Of a DNA stretch of 64,000 nucleotides, positions 34,919 through 46,400 are shown in pieces. The position numbers and the translations under genes are program-made. Source of the DNA: Bubalus kerabau (taxonomy: Eukaryota; Chordata; Mammalia; Artiodactyla; Bovidae); assembly GCF_029407905.1 (NCBI RefSeq), contig NC_073628.1:87168501-87232500 (forward strand), in the 5' to 3' direction. The notes under the pieces are model-generated. The model saw nothing but the letters and a program-made list of their open reading frames with translations, made no database searches and was not told where the DNA came from. Each line of letters starts with the position of its first letter. The first letter of the stretch is position 1.

Positions 34919-37160
34919 GTTGAGTTCAGCTCAGTTGCTCAGTCCTGTCCAACTCTGCGACCCTATGGACTGCAGCACTCCAGGCTTCCCTTCCTGTCCA
35001 TCACCAACTCCTGGAGTTTACTCAAACTCCTGTCCATCCAGTCGGTGATGCCATCCAACCAACTCATCTTCTGTCTGGTTTTCCTCCCACCTTCAATCTT
35101 TCCCAGCATCAGGGGCTTTTCCAATGAGTCAGTTCTTCACATCAGGTAGCCGAAGTATTGGAGCTTCAGCTTCAGTATCAGTCCTTCCAATCAATATTCA
35201 GGACTGATTTTCTTTAGGATTGACTGTATCTCCTTGCAGTCCAAGGGACTCTTAAGCATCTTCTCCAACACCACAGTTCAAAAGCACCAGTTCTTTGGCG
35301 CTCAGCTTTCTTTATAGTCCAATTCTCACATCCATACATGTCTACTGGAAAAACCATAGCTTTGACTAGACTGACCATTGGCAAAGTAATGTCTCAGCTT
35401 TTTAATATGCTGTCTAGGTTTGTCATAACTTTTCTCCCAAGGAGCAGGCATCTTTTAATTTCATAGCTGCAGTCACCACCTGCAGTGATTCTGGAGCCCA
35501 AAAATATAAAGTCTCTCATGTTTCAATTATTTCTCCATCTATTTACCATGAAGTGATGGGAGTGGATGCTGTGATCTTAGTTTTCTAAATGTTGAGCTTT
35601 AAGCCAGCTTTTTCAGTCTCTTCTTTCACTTTCATCAAAGGGCTCTTTAGTTTTTCTTCACTTTCTGCCATAAGGATGGTGTCATCTGCATATCTGAGGT
35701 TATTGATATTTCTCCTGGCAATCTTCATTCCAGCTTGTGCTTCATCCAGCCCGGCATTTCACATGATGTACTCTGCATATAAATTGAATAAACAGGGTGA
35801 CAATATGCAGCCTTGACATACTCCTTTCCCTATTTGGAACTAGTCTGTTCCATGTCTAGTTCTAATTGTTGCCTCTTGACCTGCATACAGATTTCTCAGG
35901 AGGCAGGTCGGGTGGTCTGGTATTCCCATCTCTTGAAGAATTTTCCACAGTTGATTGTGATCCACACAGTCAAAGGCTTTAGCATAGTCAATGAAGCAGA
36001 TGTTTTTCTGGAACTCTCGTGCTTTCTCAATGATCCAACAGATGTTGGCAATTTGATCTCTGGTTCCTCTGCCTTTTCTAAATCCAGCTTGAACATCCGG
36101 AAGTTCACAGTTCACGAACCGTTGAAGCCTGGCTTGGAGAAGTTTGAGCATTACTTTGCTAGCGTGTGAGATGAGTGAAATTGTGTGGTAGTTTGAACAT
36201 TCTTTGGCATTGCCTTTCTTTGGGATTGGAATGAAAACTGACCTTTTCCTGTCCTGTGGCCACTGCTGAGTTTTCCCAATTTGCTGGCATATTGAGTGCA
36301 GCACTTAAACAACATCATCTTTTAGGGTTTGAAATAGCTCAACTGGAATTCCATCACCTCCATTAGCTTTGTTCATAGTGATGCTTCCTAAGGCCCACTT
36401 GACTTCACATTCCAGGATGTCTGGCTCTAGGTGGGTGAGCACACCATTGTGGTTATTTGGGTCATGAAGATCTTTTTTGTATAGTTCTGTGTATTCTTAC
36501 CACCTCTTCTTAATACCTTCTGCTTCTGTTAGGTCCATTTCTATCCTTTATTGTGCCCATCTTTGCATGAAATATTCCCTTGGTATCTCTCATTTTCTTG
36601 AAGAGTCTTTCCCATTCTGTTGTTTTCCTCTATTTCTTTGCATTGATCACTGAAGAAGGCTTTCATATCTCTTCTTGCTATTCTTTGGAACTCTGCATTC
36701 AAATGGGTATATTTTTCCTTTTCTCCTTTGCCTTTCACTTATTTTTCTTAGCTATTTGTAAGGCCTCCTCAGACAACCATTTTGCCTTTTTGCATTTCTT
36801 TTTCTTGGGGATGGTCTTGATCTCTGCCTCCTATACAATATCATGAACCTCCATCCATAGTTTTTCAGGCACTCTGTCTATCAGATCTAATCCCTTGAAT
36901 CTATTTGTCACTTCCACTGTATAATCATAAGGGATTTGATTTAGGTCATACCTGAATGGTCTGGTGGTTTCCCCTACTTTCTTCAGTTTAAGTCTGAATT
37001 TGGCAATAAGGAGTTCATGATCTGAGCCACAGTCAGCTCCCAGTCTTGTTTTTGCTGACTGTATAGAAATTCTCCATCTTTGGCTGCAAAGAATATAATC
37101 AATCTGATTTCGGTATTGACCATCTGGACATTGCCATCGTCAATACCGAAATCAGATTGA
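34919..37160 (-). mobile_element. BovB LINE with inverted 5' end
   Basis: Antisense BovB from its 3' end ('gttgctcagtcctgtccaac') through RT (frame 35840-36304) to the region 'tttggctgcaaagaatataatc'. The last piece, from 37139 on, is in the opposite orientation and repeats the same BovB segment, forming a 25-bp perfect inverted repeat. A TTAAGCTCAGA duplication flanks it (34908-34918; 37161-37171, overlapping the inverted repeat by three bases). Multiple stops; not a host gene. Confidence 0.92.
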
Positions 37161-37163
37161 TTA
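37096..37163. repeat. Perfect 25-bp inverted repeat at the BovB 5' junction
   Basis: Arms at 37096-37120 and 37139-37163 are exact reverse complements with an 18-base spacer. Both arms are BovB sequence, which is what a 5' inversion during target-primed insertion leaves when the two pieces overlap. Confidence 0.9.
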
Positions 37164-37304
37164 AGCTCAGATCTGAATGACAAAAAAATCAACCCTACAA
37201 ATATCAGGAGACAAAGGGAACAGCAAAGCTAATTGTTTCAACCAATTAGGAAGCTATTCCACAAGTGCATGCCAAAAGGTGGCTTGGTTATTGGGGTAGT
37301 GAGG

Positions 37305-38010
37305 AACATCTAAGAAATTAATTTGAATATTTTGGAAGTAGAGTCTACAGGACTTGCTAATGGATTGGATGTTAAGTTTGTTAGAGACTACTCTAGGATA
37401 ATTTCTAGATTTTTGACTTCAAAAATTGTGTGGATGATGGTGCCATTTATAAGATATGATAATTGGGAAGAGCAAGTGAGGAAGAGAAGAAGACTTAAGG
37501 TTTGGTCATTTTAAGTTGGAGATCCCTTTTAGACATCCATGATGTCAAGTACCAAAGTACATTTGTATGTAGAAAGAGAGAAATTGATAATGTAGGAGAG
37601 GGGGGATTTCCATGGGTGAAGTAAGAAGGGAAAGAGATCCAATGCATAAATGAGGGGTTGGCCTTTAGTCGGAGCAATGCTTTATCTGTACTGATAGCAT
37701 ATAAGGTGCATATGATGGCATGGAAGGTATAGAAGACAAATGAAGGCAGTTCTTTTCTGATTTGTTTTGATTTTCTCAATGAATAAGAGGCAAGATGATC
37801 ACTGGAGAATTGGGGAGGGGTGGGATATAGGGAATTTGAAGGGAGCTGTTGCTGCTAAGTCGCTTCAGTCGTGTCCGATTCTGTACGACCCCATAGATGG
37901 CAGCCCACCAGGCTCCCCCGTCCCTGGGATTCTCCAGGCAAGAATACTGGAGTGGGTTGCCATTTCATTTGAAGAGAGAGAAAGTATTAAATAGGGAATA
38001 CAAATATACT
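37305..38010 (+). repeat. Ancient mammalian repeat, interrupted by Bov-A2
   Basis: 'gtagagtctacaggacttgc', 'aatggattggatgttaag', 'ggatgatggtgccatttata' and 'ttagacatccatgatgtcaag' match the widespread old repeat also present at 42225-43160. A Bov-A2 monomer sits inside it. Confidence 0.5.
37845..37966 (-). repeat. Bov-A2 monomer SINE
   Basis: 'gttgctgctaagtcgcttc' to 'gagtgggttgccatttc'; flanked by ATTTGAAG at 37834-37841 and 37967-37974. Confidence 0.88.
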
Positions 38011-38222
38011 AGGGAAATAGTGTTGAATTGCCAGGCAGTGTTGAGTGACAGTAAATGCTGTGTGCATGACTGTCCTTAGGTTGTGGACAAAGTTCCAAAA
38101 TTCTTTTTTGGTGTACCCAGCTGCTTTGTTTCTCTTCCTCACTGTGGCCTTCCTCTCTTCTAACCCAGCTGAACAAACTACAGGTGTGGGGAGAGGCAGG
38201 CACTCTTCATTAAACACATCAT
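38011..38222. other. Intergenic, unassigned
   Basis: Short stretch with nothing recognised. Confidence 0.4.
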
Positions 38223-38232
38223 AACACCTCCT

Positions 38233-38483
38233 CGGAGAAGGCAATGGCACCCCACTCCAGTACTTGCCTGGAAAATCCCATGGAGCCTGGTAGGCTGCAG
38301 TCCATGGGGTCTCTAAGAGTCAGACATGACTGAGAGACTTCACTTTCATGCATTGGAGAAGGAAATGGCAACTCACTCCAGTGTTCTTGCCTGAAGAATC
38401 CCAGGGACGGGGGAGCCTGGTGGACTGCCGTCTCTGGGGTTGCACAGGGTCAGACATGACTGAAGCAACTTAGCAGCAGCAGC
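38233..38483 (+). repeat. Bov-A2 dimer SINE
   Basis: Two sense units with a (CAG)n end. Perfect TSD AACACCTCCT at 38223-38232 and 38484-38493. Confidence 0.93.
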
Positions 38484-38601
38484 AACACCTCCTACTGAGG
38501 GCTCAAACTACTGGTTCATTTCACCTCTTACTCGAAACACTCCCTTTGCCCTTTGTGAGCTGAGCTACTCTCTCAGCATGCCCCCATCTCCAATCTCCGT
38601 T

Positions 38602-38652
38602 TCTTTTTTTAATATTTATTTTTATTTATTGGCTGCACCGGGTCTTAGTTTG
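38602..38652 (-). repeat. CHR-type SINE fragment
   Basis: 'tttttatttattggctgcac' and 'cgggtcttagttt': 3' part of an antisense tRNA-derived SINE. Confidence 0.6.
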
Positions 38653-39078
38653 TTGACAGTCACCCTTTCATTTGTCTTTATGCAGACACATCATTTTACA
38701 TAGAGAGAAAAATCTCCATGCTATTTTTCTATTGTTTTCCTTCTTCTCCAGTTTTGAGAGTTTTTACATCTTCCCTCTCTACATCTCTTGATTCATCCCT
38801 TCTCCCCCTCCCACAGTGTACAGACATACTATGCACACGATGTACACAAAATGCTGTGTACCTTTCCATACCTTTTCCTGTGTTCTCATATCAGAACTTT
38901 TGTTTCATTTATATAATGGGATCATACTATAAAGACTTCCCTGCTGCTTGCTTTTCTCATTTAACGAAATCTTGCAGAAAATCTTCTAAATCAACACACT
39001 GATCAATATGGTCAATGAACAATCATTTACTCAACCGTTCACCTGCTGATAGACATTAATTCTCCCTCTAGCGTTCTG

Positions 39079-39096
39079 TATATGTATGTGTATGTA

Positions 39097-39137
<41 letters not shown>

Positions 39138-39232
39138 CTGAGTATATATATGTGTGTGTGTATATATATATGTGTGTGTATATATATATAATTCTGTGTA
39201 TATGTGTGTGTGTGTGTGTGTATACACACATT
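39079..39232. repeat. Compound TG/TA microsatellite
   Basis: Alternating (TG)n, (TA)n and two 'ataattctg(a/t)gtat' spacers. Long pure blocks suggest length polymorphism. Short Tyr/Thr/His reading frames here are artefacts. Confidence 0.92.
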
Positions 39233-39247
39233 GATGTATATGAAACT

Positions 39248-39368
39248 AAGGAGGGCATGGCTACCTACTCCAGTATTCTTGCCTGGAGAATCCCCGTGGA
39301 CAGAGGAACCTGGCAGGCTACAGTCCACAGGGTCGCAAAGACTCAGACATGACTAAGCAACTAGTACA
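39248..39368 (+). repeat. Bov SINE 3' part
   Basis: 'ggagggcatggctacctact', 'ccagtattcttgcctggaga', 'gggtcgcaaagactcagaca'. The tRNA-like head is missing. Confidence 0.82.
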
Positions 39369-39677
39369 GCACGTTTATAAAACTATTTGATTGTATGTAT
39401 ATGTTGGTCTTCCTAACTCATGGATAAACTTCCAATTTCTAAGAGTGGGCCCAAGAGGATTAATATTTTTAATTGATCTTGCTAGATTGTTTTCCAAAAA
39501 AGCTTTAAAAATTCACTTTTCCTTCAGAAATGCTGAATTTTATTTTTTCTCATCCCTGATTCTCATTCCTTCCCAAAAGTGTTATCCTTCTGAGTTTTTG
39601 CCGTCAGGCAAGAAAAGTAACCTCACTGTAACTTTGGTTTATATCTTTCTGACTGCTGGTGTGATTGAACATCCTTG

Positions 39678-39878
39678 GTGGATAAGCACCTGATTTGGAG
39701 CCAGTCTGCCTGAGACTTCACTTACCAGCTGTGTGACCTTAGAAAAATTATTTACCCTCTCTGTGGCAGTTTCCTTGTCTCTATAATGGGATAATAATAG
39801 TTCCCATTGCATAGTATGGTTGAAGAGTATTAGATAAATCATTGGGACAGTTTCTGGCACATAGTACACAGTAAAAAA
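39678..39878 (+). repeat. MIR SINE within L1M
   Basis: 'atttggagccagtctgcctg', 'accagctgtgtgaccttag', 'gtttccttgtctctataatg' and 'ggcacatagtacacagtaa': a well-preserved sense MIR. Confidence 0.85.
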
Positions 39879-40254
39879 AAGTTTTTAAGATGTTTATTGG
39901 CTATTTGAATATGCTCTTCTGTGAAATGATGATATCTTTTGCTCATTTTAAATTGGATCATTTTCTTTCTTTTTTCCATCAAACATTTCTATCAGATCTC
40001 GTTTCAAAACCCCTTTCAATAAACCTTTTAAAGATGTTTTTCATATATGGCATATACCTTTCATGTTAAATTTAATTCTGTGTAACTTGTCACTATAATG
40101 AATAATTTTTATCATTTCTATTGCTAACAAACTGTTATATAAATATTATAGAGAAAAGGTATTGAATTTTAAATATTTATCTCATATCGAGCCATCCAAT
40201 GGTCTTATTCTAGGAATTCTTGTTCCTAATTTTGGGTTTCCTAGGCATATAATT

Positions 40255-40530
40255 CGGAGAAGGCAATGGCACCCCACTCCAGTACTCTTGCCTGGAAAAT
40301 CCCATGGACGGAGGAGCCTGGAAGGCTGCAGTCCATGGGGTCGCTGAGGGTCGGGCACGACTGAGCGACTTCACTTTCACTTTTCACTTTCATGCATTGG
40401 AGAAGGAAAGGGCAACCCACTCCAGCGTTCTCGCCTGGAGAATCCCAGGGATGGCGGAGCCTGGTGGACTGCCATCTATGGGGTCGCACAGAGTCAGACA
40501 CAACCGAAGCGACTTAGCAGCAGCAGCAGC
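40255..40530 (+). repeat. Bov-A2 dimer SINE
   Basis: Two sense units ending in (CAG)n. Perfect 12-bp TSD AGGCATATAATT at 40243-40254 and 40531-40542. Confidence 0.94.
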
Positions 40531-40690
40531 AGGCATATAATTAATTATTGAAATTAATTATCTCCTTTCTCCTCATATTTGTAATGATTATTTTCCTCTT
40601 GTAATATAAGAACCTTCAAAACAGTGATGAACAGGAGGTATCCCTGTCTTTCCTGATCTTAGTAAAAGGAGAAATTCTATATATGGAAAT

Positions 40691-41469
40691 AGCTTTGATT
40701 TGTCCCATCAAATCAAATAGCAAGTCCCATCTTGCTCCTCATCTTCCATTCCCGATGTCTGTGCTATGGCTTTCAGACTTGTCTAGCTAGCCTCCACAAT
40801 CACATGAAGCAATACTTTCCCCCACTATTTGGTGAGGGGAAAGAAATAAGTTTATGAAATTAAAGTCCAAGGAGGGAATGAAGAACATGGACTATGGTAC
40901 CTCCCCCCGGGTGGGCCCTGCACAGCTAAAGCTCAGCACACCATGTATCTTCTGCTTTTCCTCCATAAGTCAGTTCTTTTAAGCACACACACACATACAC
41001 ACACACACACACAAGCTCTTGATCATTCTCCTCTAGTTGGATCTTCATTCTTCGAATATTAATTGTTTAGAAAGCTGTGGTCATGTTTGGACAACTTAAG
41101 AAGCTTATTTTGAGCATCAGAATAAAATTTGAAAACTTAAAATTAAGACTTAGAGCATTAGCTTCCTATTTTCAATATTATAAGTTATATTTCATATATA
41201 TCTTTGACAGACTATTTAAATTCACATATTTATTAAGTCTTTTATACATAAATTAACTACAGCTTTATAAGGTTCATATGAAAAGTTTTATGCAAAATAA
41301 TATTTGACACATTTATATACTTTCAAAAATTTACTTTCATTCTTAGGAAGGAGTGTAATAGCCAAATTTAGGTAGTTTTTAAAGTTTAAAAATTTTTAAA
41401 AACTAAAACTCTCATTTATTCTGAGAAAAAACAAAATTTAGAATACAGTTTGTCAGTTTCCAAAAAAGA
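40691..41469. other. Intergenic, mostly unassigned; (CA)n at 40986-41012
   Basis: AT-rich with one interrupted (CA)n microsatellite; otherwise nothing recognised. Confidence 0.5.
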
Positions 41470-41740
41470 CATATCTACCATATGAATGAACCATTTCCTA
41501 AGTGTTTCCCCAAGAAAAATTAAAATCTATGTTCACACAACGACCTATAAAAAACTATTCATAGCAGTTTTATTTCTAAGAGTCTAAACCTAGAAAAAAA
41601 TCTCAAATGTTAACCGATAAGTTAACCAACAGTACAACAGAACACTTAGCAATAAAAAGAATTATAGATTCATGCAAAAACATGGATTAATTTCAAAATC
41701 ACAATGCTGAATCAAGGAAGCTAGGTGAGAAAGAGCAAGA
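41470..41740 (+). repeat. Old L1 (L1M) 3' fragment
   Basis: 'catagcagttttatttctaa', 'ctaaacctagaaaaaaatc', 'caaaaacatggattaatttc' and 'aatcacaatgctgaatcaag' follow the L1 3' region. It lies beyond the CATSPERE stop codon. Confidence 0.6.
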
Positions 41741-41827
41741 GAACACAGCTATACAAAAAAAATTTTTTAAAGCTATTTAAAACTATATAGACTATCTTAA
41801 GATAAAAGTGAACACACTAAGGGTTAA

Positions 41828-41833
41828 TTTAAT
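41828..41833 (-). terminator. CATSPERE: Possible CATSPERE poly(A) signal
   Basis: ATTAAA on the minus strand, 173 bases after the stop codon, followed within 12-25 bases by a GU-rich stretch (TTAGTGTGTTC). It is the first signal-like hexamer I noticed downstream. Other AATAAA hexamers occur further on. Confidence 0.4.
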
Positions 41834-42005
41834 AACATATATTATATATGAAAATATTCCTGTTTAGGATAATTTGAGAACAATTTTCAGATTTTGAATT
41901 TGATAATACTATGAGCTTATACTTAATATTTCTTGGTCAAAATACACTCTCCATGTAAGTATATATACATTTTCTACATTCATAGTAAATAGACTTTCAT
42001 TTCTC

Positions 42006-42159
42006 TCAATTTTTCTTCTTTTTTCTTTTAGATTTGTGCAGTGGTTCATAAATATGTTTTTTATAAATCCTCATATAATGGAAGTAGCTCAGAATGAGAA
42101 TACTGAAGAACAGTAGCATCAGGAGAAAGAGGAAAGCTGCAACCGTGTAAGCATTTGGA
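42006..42159 (-). CDS. CATSPERE: CATSPERE last coding exon (transmembrane helix and tail)
   Basis: Acceptor TTCTTATTTCAG, then one base completing Ser with the previous exon, 50 codons and TGA. It reads PNAYTVAAFLFLLMLLFFSI (start of a clear hydrophobic transmembrane helix), LILSYFHYMR, then the basic tail ending in KSKRKKKKN. This matches the remembered C-terminus of CatSper epsilon, where a Tyr-rich juxtamembrane segment (IY..xIYEPLHK) follows the helix. The polybasic end suggests a cytoplasmic tail close to the inner membrane face. The 3' UTR continues to lower coordinates. Confidence 0.94.
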
Positions 42160-42224
42160 CTGAAATAAGAAAAGAAAAGTCATTAGAAGTTGTTGCTCAT
42201 TTTGGTTGTTAATTTAGTCAAATA

Positions 42225-43165
42225 TTTTTTGAATGGCTAGCTGCTATGCCATTGTTCTCTGTCAGTGATGAATAAGATTTATAAGACATCTTGTCTCCCC
42301 TCACGGTGTTTACCTCTTAGTGTTTGAGGCTGACCAGAGAGGAAGATAGATCGTGTGACTGATGAACATGAGAAAAAGAGGCTATGGGAACCAGGTGTTA
42401 GGAAGGCCTTCCAATGGAGGTGACTTTTGAACTGAGATAGGTGAGAATTAACTAGATATGACAAGGATTAGGAGTATTAGTATGAGTTAGATAAAAATGT
42501 TAGAGAGTGGAGAAGGAGACTAAGGGTGGACTTAATATTTTAGGCTAAGGGAGATGCATTACAAGGGCATGGAAGCATAAGAAAACCTTAAAATCAGCCC
42601 CAGACATTCTGCAACTAAAACTAGTTAAGTGTGACTGGAATTTAGGTGCTAATGCTCAGTGATTAGGGATGAGGAATCATAGGTTGTTCAAGGTGCAAAA
42701 GACAGCTTTTATCAAGCTTCAGAGGGTGAATTTTAGTATAAAGGCAAGAGGGAGTTTCAGACATGTGATACAGCATTCTCATTTTCGAAGGATGATTCTG
42801 ATTGTAGTGTGAAGAATAGATGAGTGGGATGCATGAATATGCAGGGAGACAACCATTTATGAGGTTTTTATAATAACCAAATATGGTGAGAGTTTTAATT
42901 GATTAGTGGCTGTAAAAATGGGGAGAAATGGATATATTTAAGGTATATTTAGAAGTTAGATCGGGTGATCTTGGTGATTAAGATGTGAGGTTTGAGAAAT
43001 GTGTTAGAATAAAGGATATCTCCTAAATTTGGGGATGAGGTAACTCTGAGGATGGTAGCACCATTCACTGACATAGGAAATGCACAGGTAAGAACACTTT
43101 AGAGGGTATTTGTGAATATGATTGGCTTACTTTTGGGCATATTGAATTTGAAGTACAAGAGGGTC
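42225..43165 (+). repeat. Ancient mammalian repeat in the CATSPERE final intron
   Basis: 'aaggccttccaatggaggtg', 'gaaggatgattctgattgta', 'tttatgaggtttttataata' and 'ttttgggcatattgaatttg' follow an old mammalian repeat seen elsewhere in this window. No coding potential. Confidence 0.5.
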
Positions 43166-43167
43166 AG

Positions 43168-43169
43168 CC

Positions 43170-43207
<38 letters not shown>
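43168..43207. repeat. (GT)n microsatellite
   Basis: About 19 uninterrupted GT units, likely length-polymorphic. Confidence 0.95.
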
Positions 43208-43208
<1 letters not shown>

Positions 43209-43489
43209 GTACACTTAATAGATGCTACTTTCAGCTGGGATCCAGACCTCTTGCCTTTTCACCTCATGTGTCTCCCATCAGAGTAGACTTATTTCTTAAG
43301 CCAAACACTGCTGTTTTCTACTTTGTGTCCTGGTACCTGACTAGTTTTTAGTTCCCTTTTAAATCATAATTATTTGTTTGTCATTTTACACTTTTACCAG
43401 GTCCCCAGCCTTGTTAGTCTGACCTTCCTCCTCTGTGGATACAAGCTTAATCTAGCTCCAGTGAATCATTTCCTTCTTAGAAATTAATT

Positions 43490-46400
43490 AACTAATTTAA
43501 TAAATGATCTGATATATGCCATGTACTGTGCTGGGTTCTGGTAAAACAATAATGGGTAAAAACAGACATAGTCTTCACCCTTAGAGAGCTTACATTTTAG
43601 TGGGGACATAACCATTAATCAGATGAGAAAATAAATATAAAATTGAATTTCTAATAAAAACAAAGTAGGAGAGGTAATGCAATGAAAGCTTACTATAGTA
43701 GGATTTAAACCTGGTGAATTGGTCAAGAAATGCCCCCACGAGGAAAAGATAATTATTCTAAACTTTGAAGAATTAAATGGAAGTGGATTTGGTAAAGTTA
43801 AGTAGGTAAGGAGGGGAAGGAAGAGATCCCAGATAGAGAAAATAGCGTATGCAGAGCTCCTGCTGTAGAACAGAGTATGGAGAAGGCCAGGGATTGAAAG
43901 AAAGTTGGTAAGTCTGGAGCTGAGAAAATGAAGGGAATATGATGCAAGATGAGATTGGAGCAGTAGGTAGCAGCTAGGTCAGAAAAGGTTTTGTAGGTCA
44001 TGTTAAGAAGTCCCCATTTTAAGGAAAGAAACTTGAAAGTTTTAAGCTATAACCATTACAATGAAAAGAATAAAATACTTAGGCATATATCTACCTAAAG
44101 AAACAAAAGACCTATATATATAAAACTATAAAACACTGGTGAAAGAAATCAAGGAGGACACAAATAGATGGAGAAATATACCATGTTCATGGGTTGGAAG
44201 AATCAATATAGTGAACATGAGTATACTGCCCAAAGCAATCTATAGATTCAATGCAATCCCTATCAAGCTACCAACAGTGTTTTTCACAGAGCTAGAACAA
44301 ATAATTTCACAATTTGTGTGGAAATACAAAAAAACCTCGAATAGCCAAAGCCATCTTGAGAAAGAAGAATGGAACTGGAGGAATCAACCTGCCTGACTTC
44401 AGGCTCTACTACAAAGCCACAGTCATTAAGACAGTATGGTACTGGCAAAAAGACAGAAATATAGATCAATGGAACAAAATAGAAAGCCCAGAGATAAATC
44501 CATGCACCTACGGACACCTTATCTTCGACAAAGGAGGCAAGAATATACAGTGGAGAAAAGACAATCTCTTTAACAAGTGGTGCTGGGAAAACTGGTCAAC
44601 CACTTGTAAAAGAATGAAACTAGAACACTTTCTAACACCATACACAAAAATAAACTCAAAATGGATTAAAGATCTAAACGTACGACCAGAAACTATAAAA
44701 CTCCTAGAGGAAAACATAGGCAAAACACTCTCCGACATAAATCACAGCAGGATTCTCTATGACCCACCTCCCAGAATATTGGAAATAAAAGCAAAAATAA
44801 ACAAATGGGATGTAATTAAACTTAAAAGCTTCTGCACAACAAAGGAAACTATTAGCAAGGTGAAAAGACAGCCTTCAGAATGGGAGAAAATAATAGCAAA
44901 CGAAGCAACTGACAAAGAATTAATCTTAAAAATATACAAGCAACTCCTGCAGCTCAATTCCAGAAAAATAAACGACCCAATCAAAAAATAGGCCAAAGAA
45001 CTAAATAGACATTTCTCCAAAGAAGACATACAGATGGCTAACAAACACATGAAAAGATGCTCAACATGACTCATTATCAGAGAAATGCAAATCAAATCCA
45101 CAATGAGGTACCATTTCACGCCAGTCAGAATGGCTGCTATCCAAAAGTCTACAAGCAATAAATGCTGGAGAGGGTGTGGAGAAAAGGGAACCCTCTTACA
45201 CTGTTGGTGGGAATGCAAACTAGTACAGCCACTACGGAGAACAGTGTGGAGATTCCTTAAAAAACTGGAAATAGAACTGCCGTATGATCCAGCAATCCCA
45301 CTACTGGGAATACACACTGAGGAAACCAGAATTGAAAGAGACATGTGTACCCCAATGTTCATCACAGCACTGTTTATAATAGCCAGGACATGGAAGCAAC
45401 CTAGATGTCCATCAGCAGACAAATGGATAAGAGAGGTGTGGTACATATACACAATGGAATATTACTTAGCCATTAAAAAGAATACATTTGAATCAGTTCT
45501 AATGAGGTGGATGAAACTGGAGTCGATTATACAGAGTGAAGTAAGCCGGAAAGAAAAACACCAATATAGTATACTAATGCATATATATGGAATTTAGAAA
45601 GATGGTAACAATAACCCTATATGCGAGACAGCAGAAGAGACACAGATGTATAGAACAGTCTTTTGGACTCTGTGGGAGAGGGCAAGGGTGGGATGATTTG
45701 GGAGAATGGCATTGAAACATGTATATTATCATATGCGAAACGAATTGCCAGTCCAAGTTCAATGCATGAGACAGGGTGCTTGGGGCTGGTGCACTGGGAT
45801 GACCCAGAGGGATAGGATGGGGAGGGAGGTGGGTGGGGAGTTCAGGATGGGGAACACATATACACCTGCGGTGGATTCATGTCAATGTATGGCAAAACCA
45901 CTACAATACTGTAAAGTAATTAGCCTCCAATTAAAATAAATAAATTTATATTTAAAAAGTTTTAAGATACTAAAATTAGCATTAGGAATCTACTGCAATA
46001 ATTCAGATCAGAGATAATAGTAAATTGAATTAGAGAGGAGTAGTGGTGATGGGTTTGGTAAGAAGTGGATTCATTTAAGGGCAATTTAAGAGGCTAAATG
46101 AATGAGAGTCAGTGACTAGATGAGCTGGAGGAGAGAGAAAGAGAGATATGAGTGTGAACCTAGGTTTCGTGTTTTTCAGTTTTGACAGGTGTCTGGCTTG
46201 TGCAGTTGGTTCTGCTATTTCCTGAGAGAGGGGACACTGGAAAAATAGGGTTGCCATATTGTTCAATTCCAGAGGGCAGCATTCACATTATAGCCTATGT
46301 GAATGAATTCTCTGGGAACTGCAATGACGATCCATAGAGCTGAATGCAATTACATTGATGAGTTAGTTTTAGAGTAAGACAAATAATGGGGTAAGGGAAT

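Larger units (their letters stand above)
38655..40690 (-). repeat. Old L1 (L1M), repeatedly interrupted
   Basis: Antisense L1 in four pieces: 'ataatgggatcatactataaag', 'cacctgctgatagacattaa' | 'tctaagagtgggcccaag', 'gattgttttccaaaaaagc' | 'ggctatttgaatatgctctt' | 'gaggtatccctgtctttcctg'. Interruptions are a microsatellite plus Bov SINE (39079-39370), a MIR (39678-39878) and a Bov-A2 (40255-40530). Confidence 0.65.

Noticed and set aside
35840..36304. A 154-codon minus-strand frame resembling a reverse transcriptase
   Set aside because: Real RT similarity, but it lies inside a BovB copy with its own TSD and broken frames; LINE relic, not a host gene.
39031..39352. Tyr/Thr/His- and Cys/Val-rich open frames
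   Set aside because: Direct translation of the TG/TA microsatellite.
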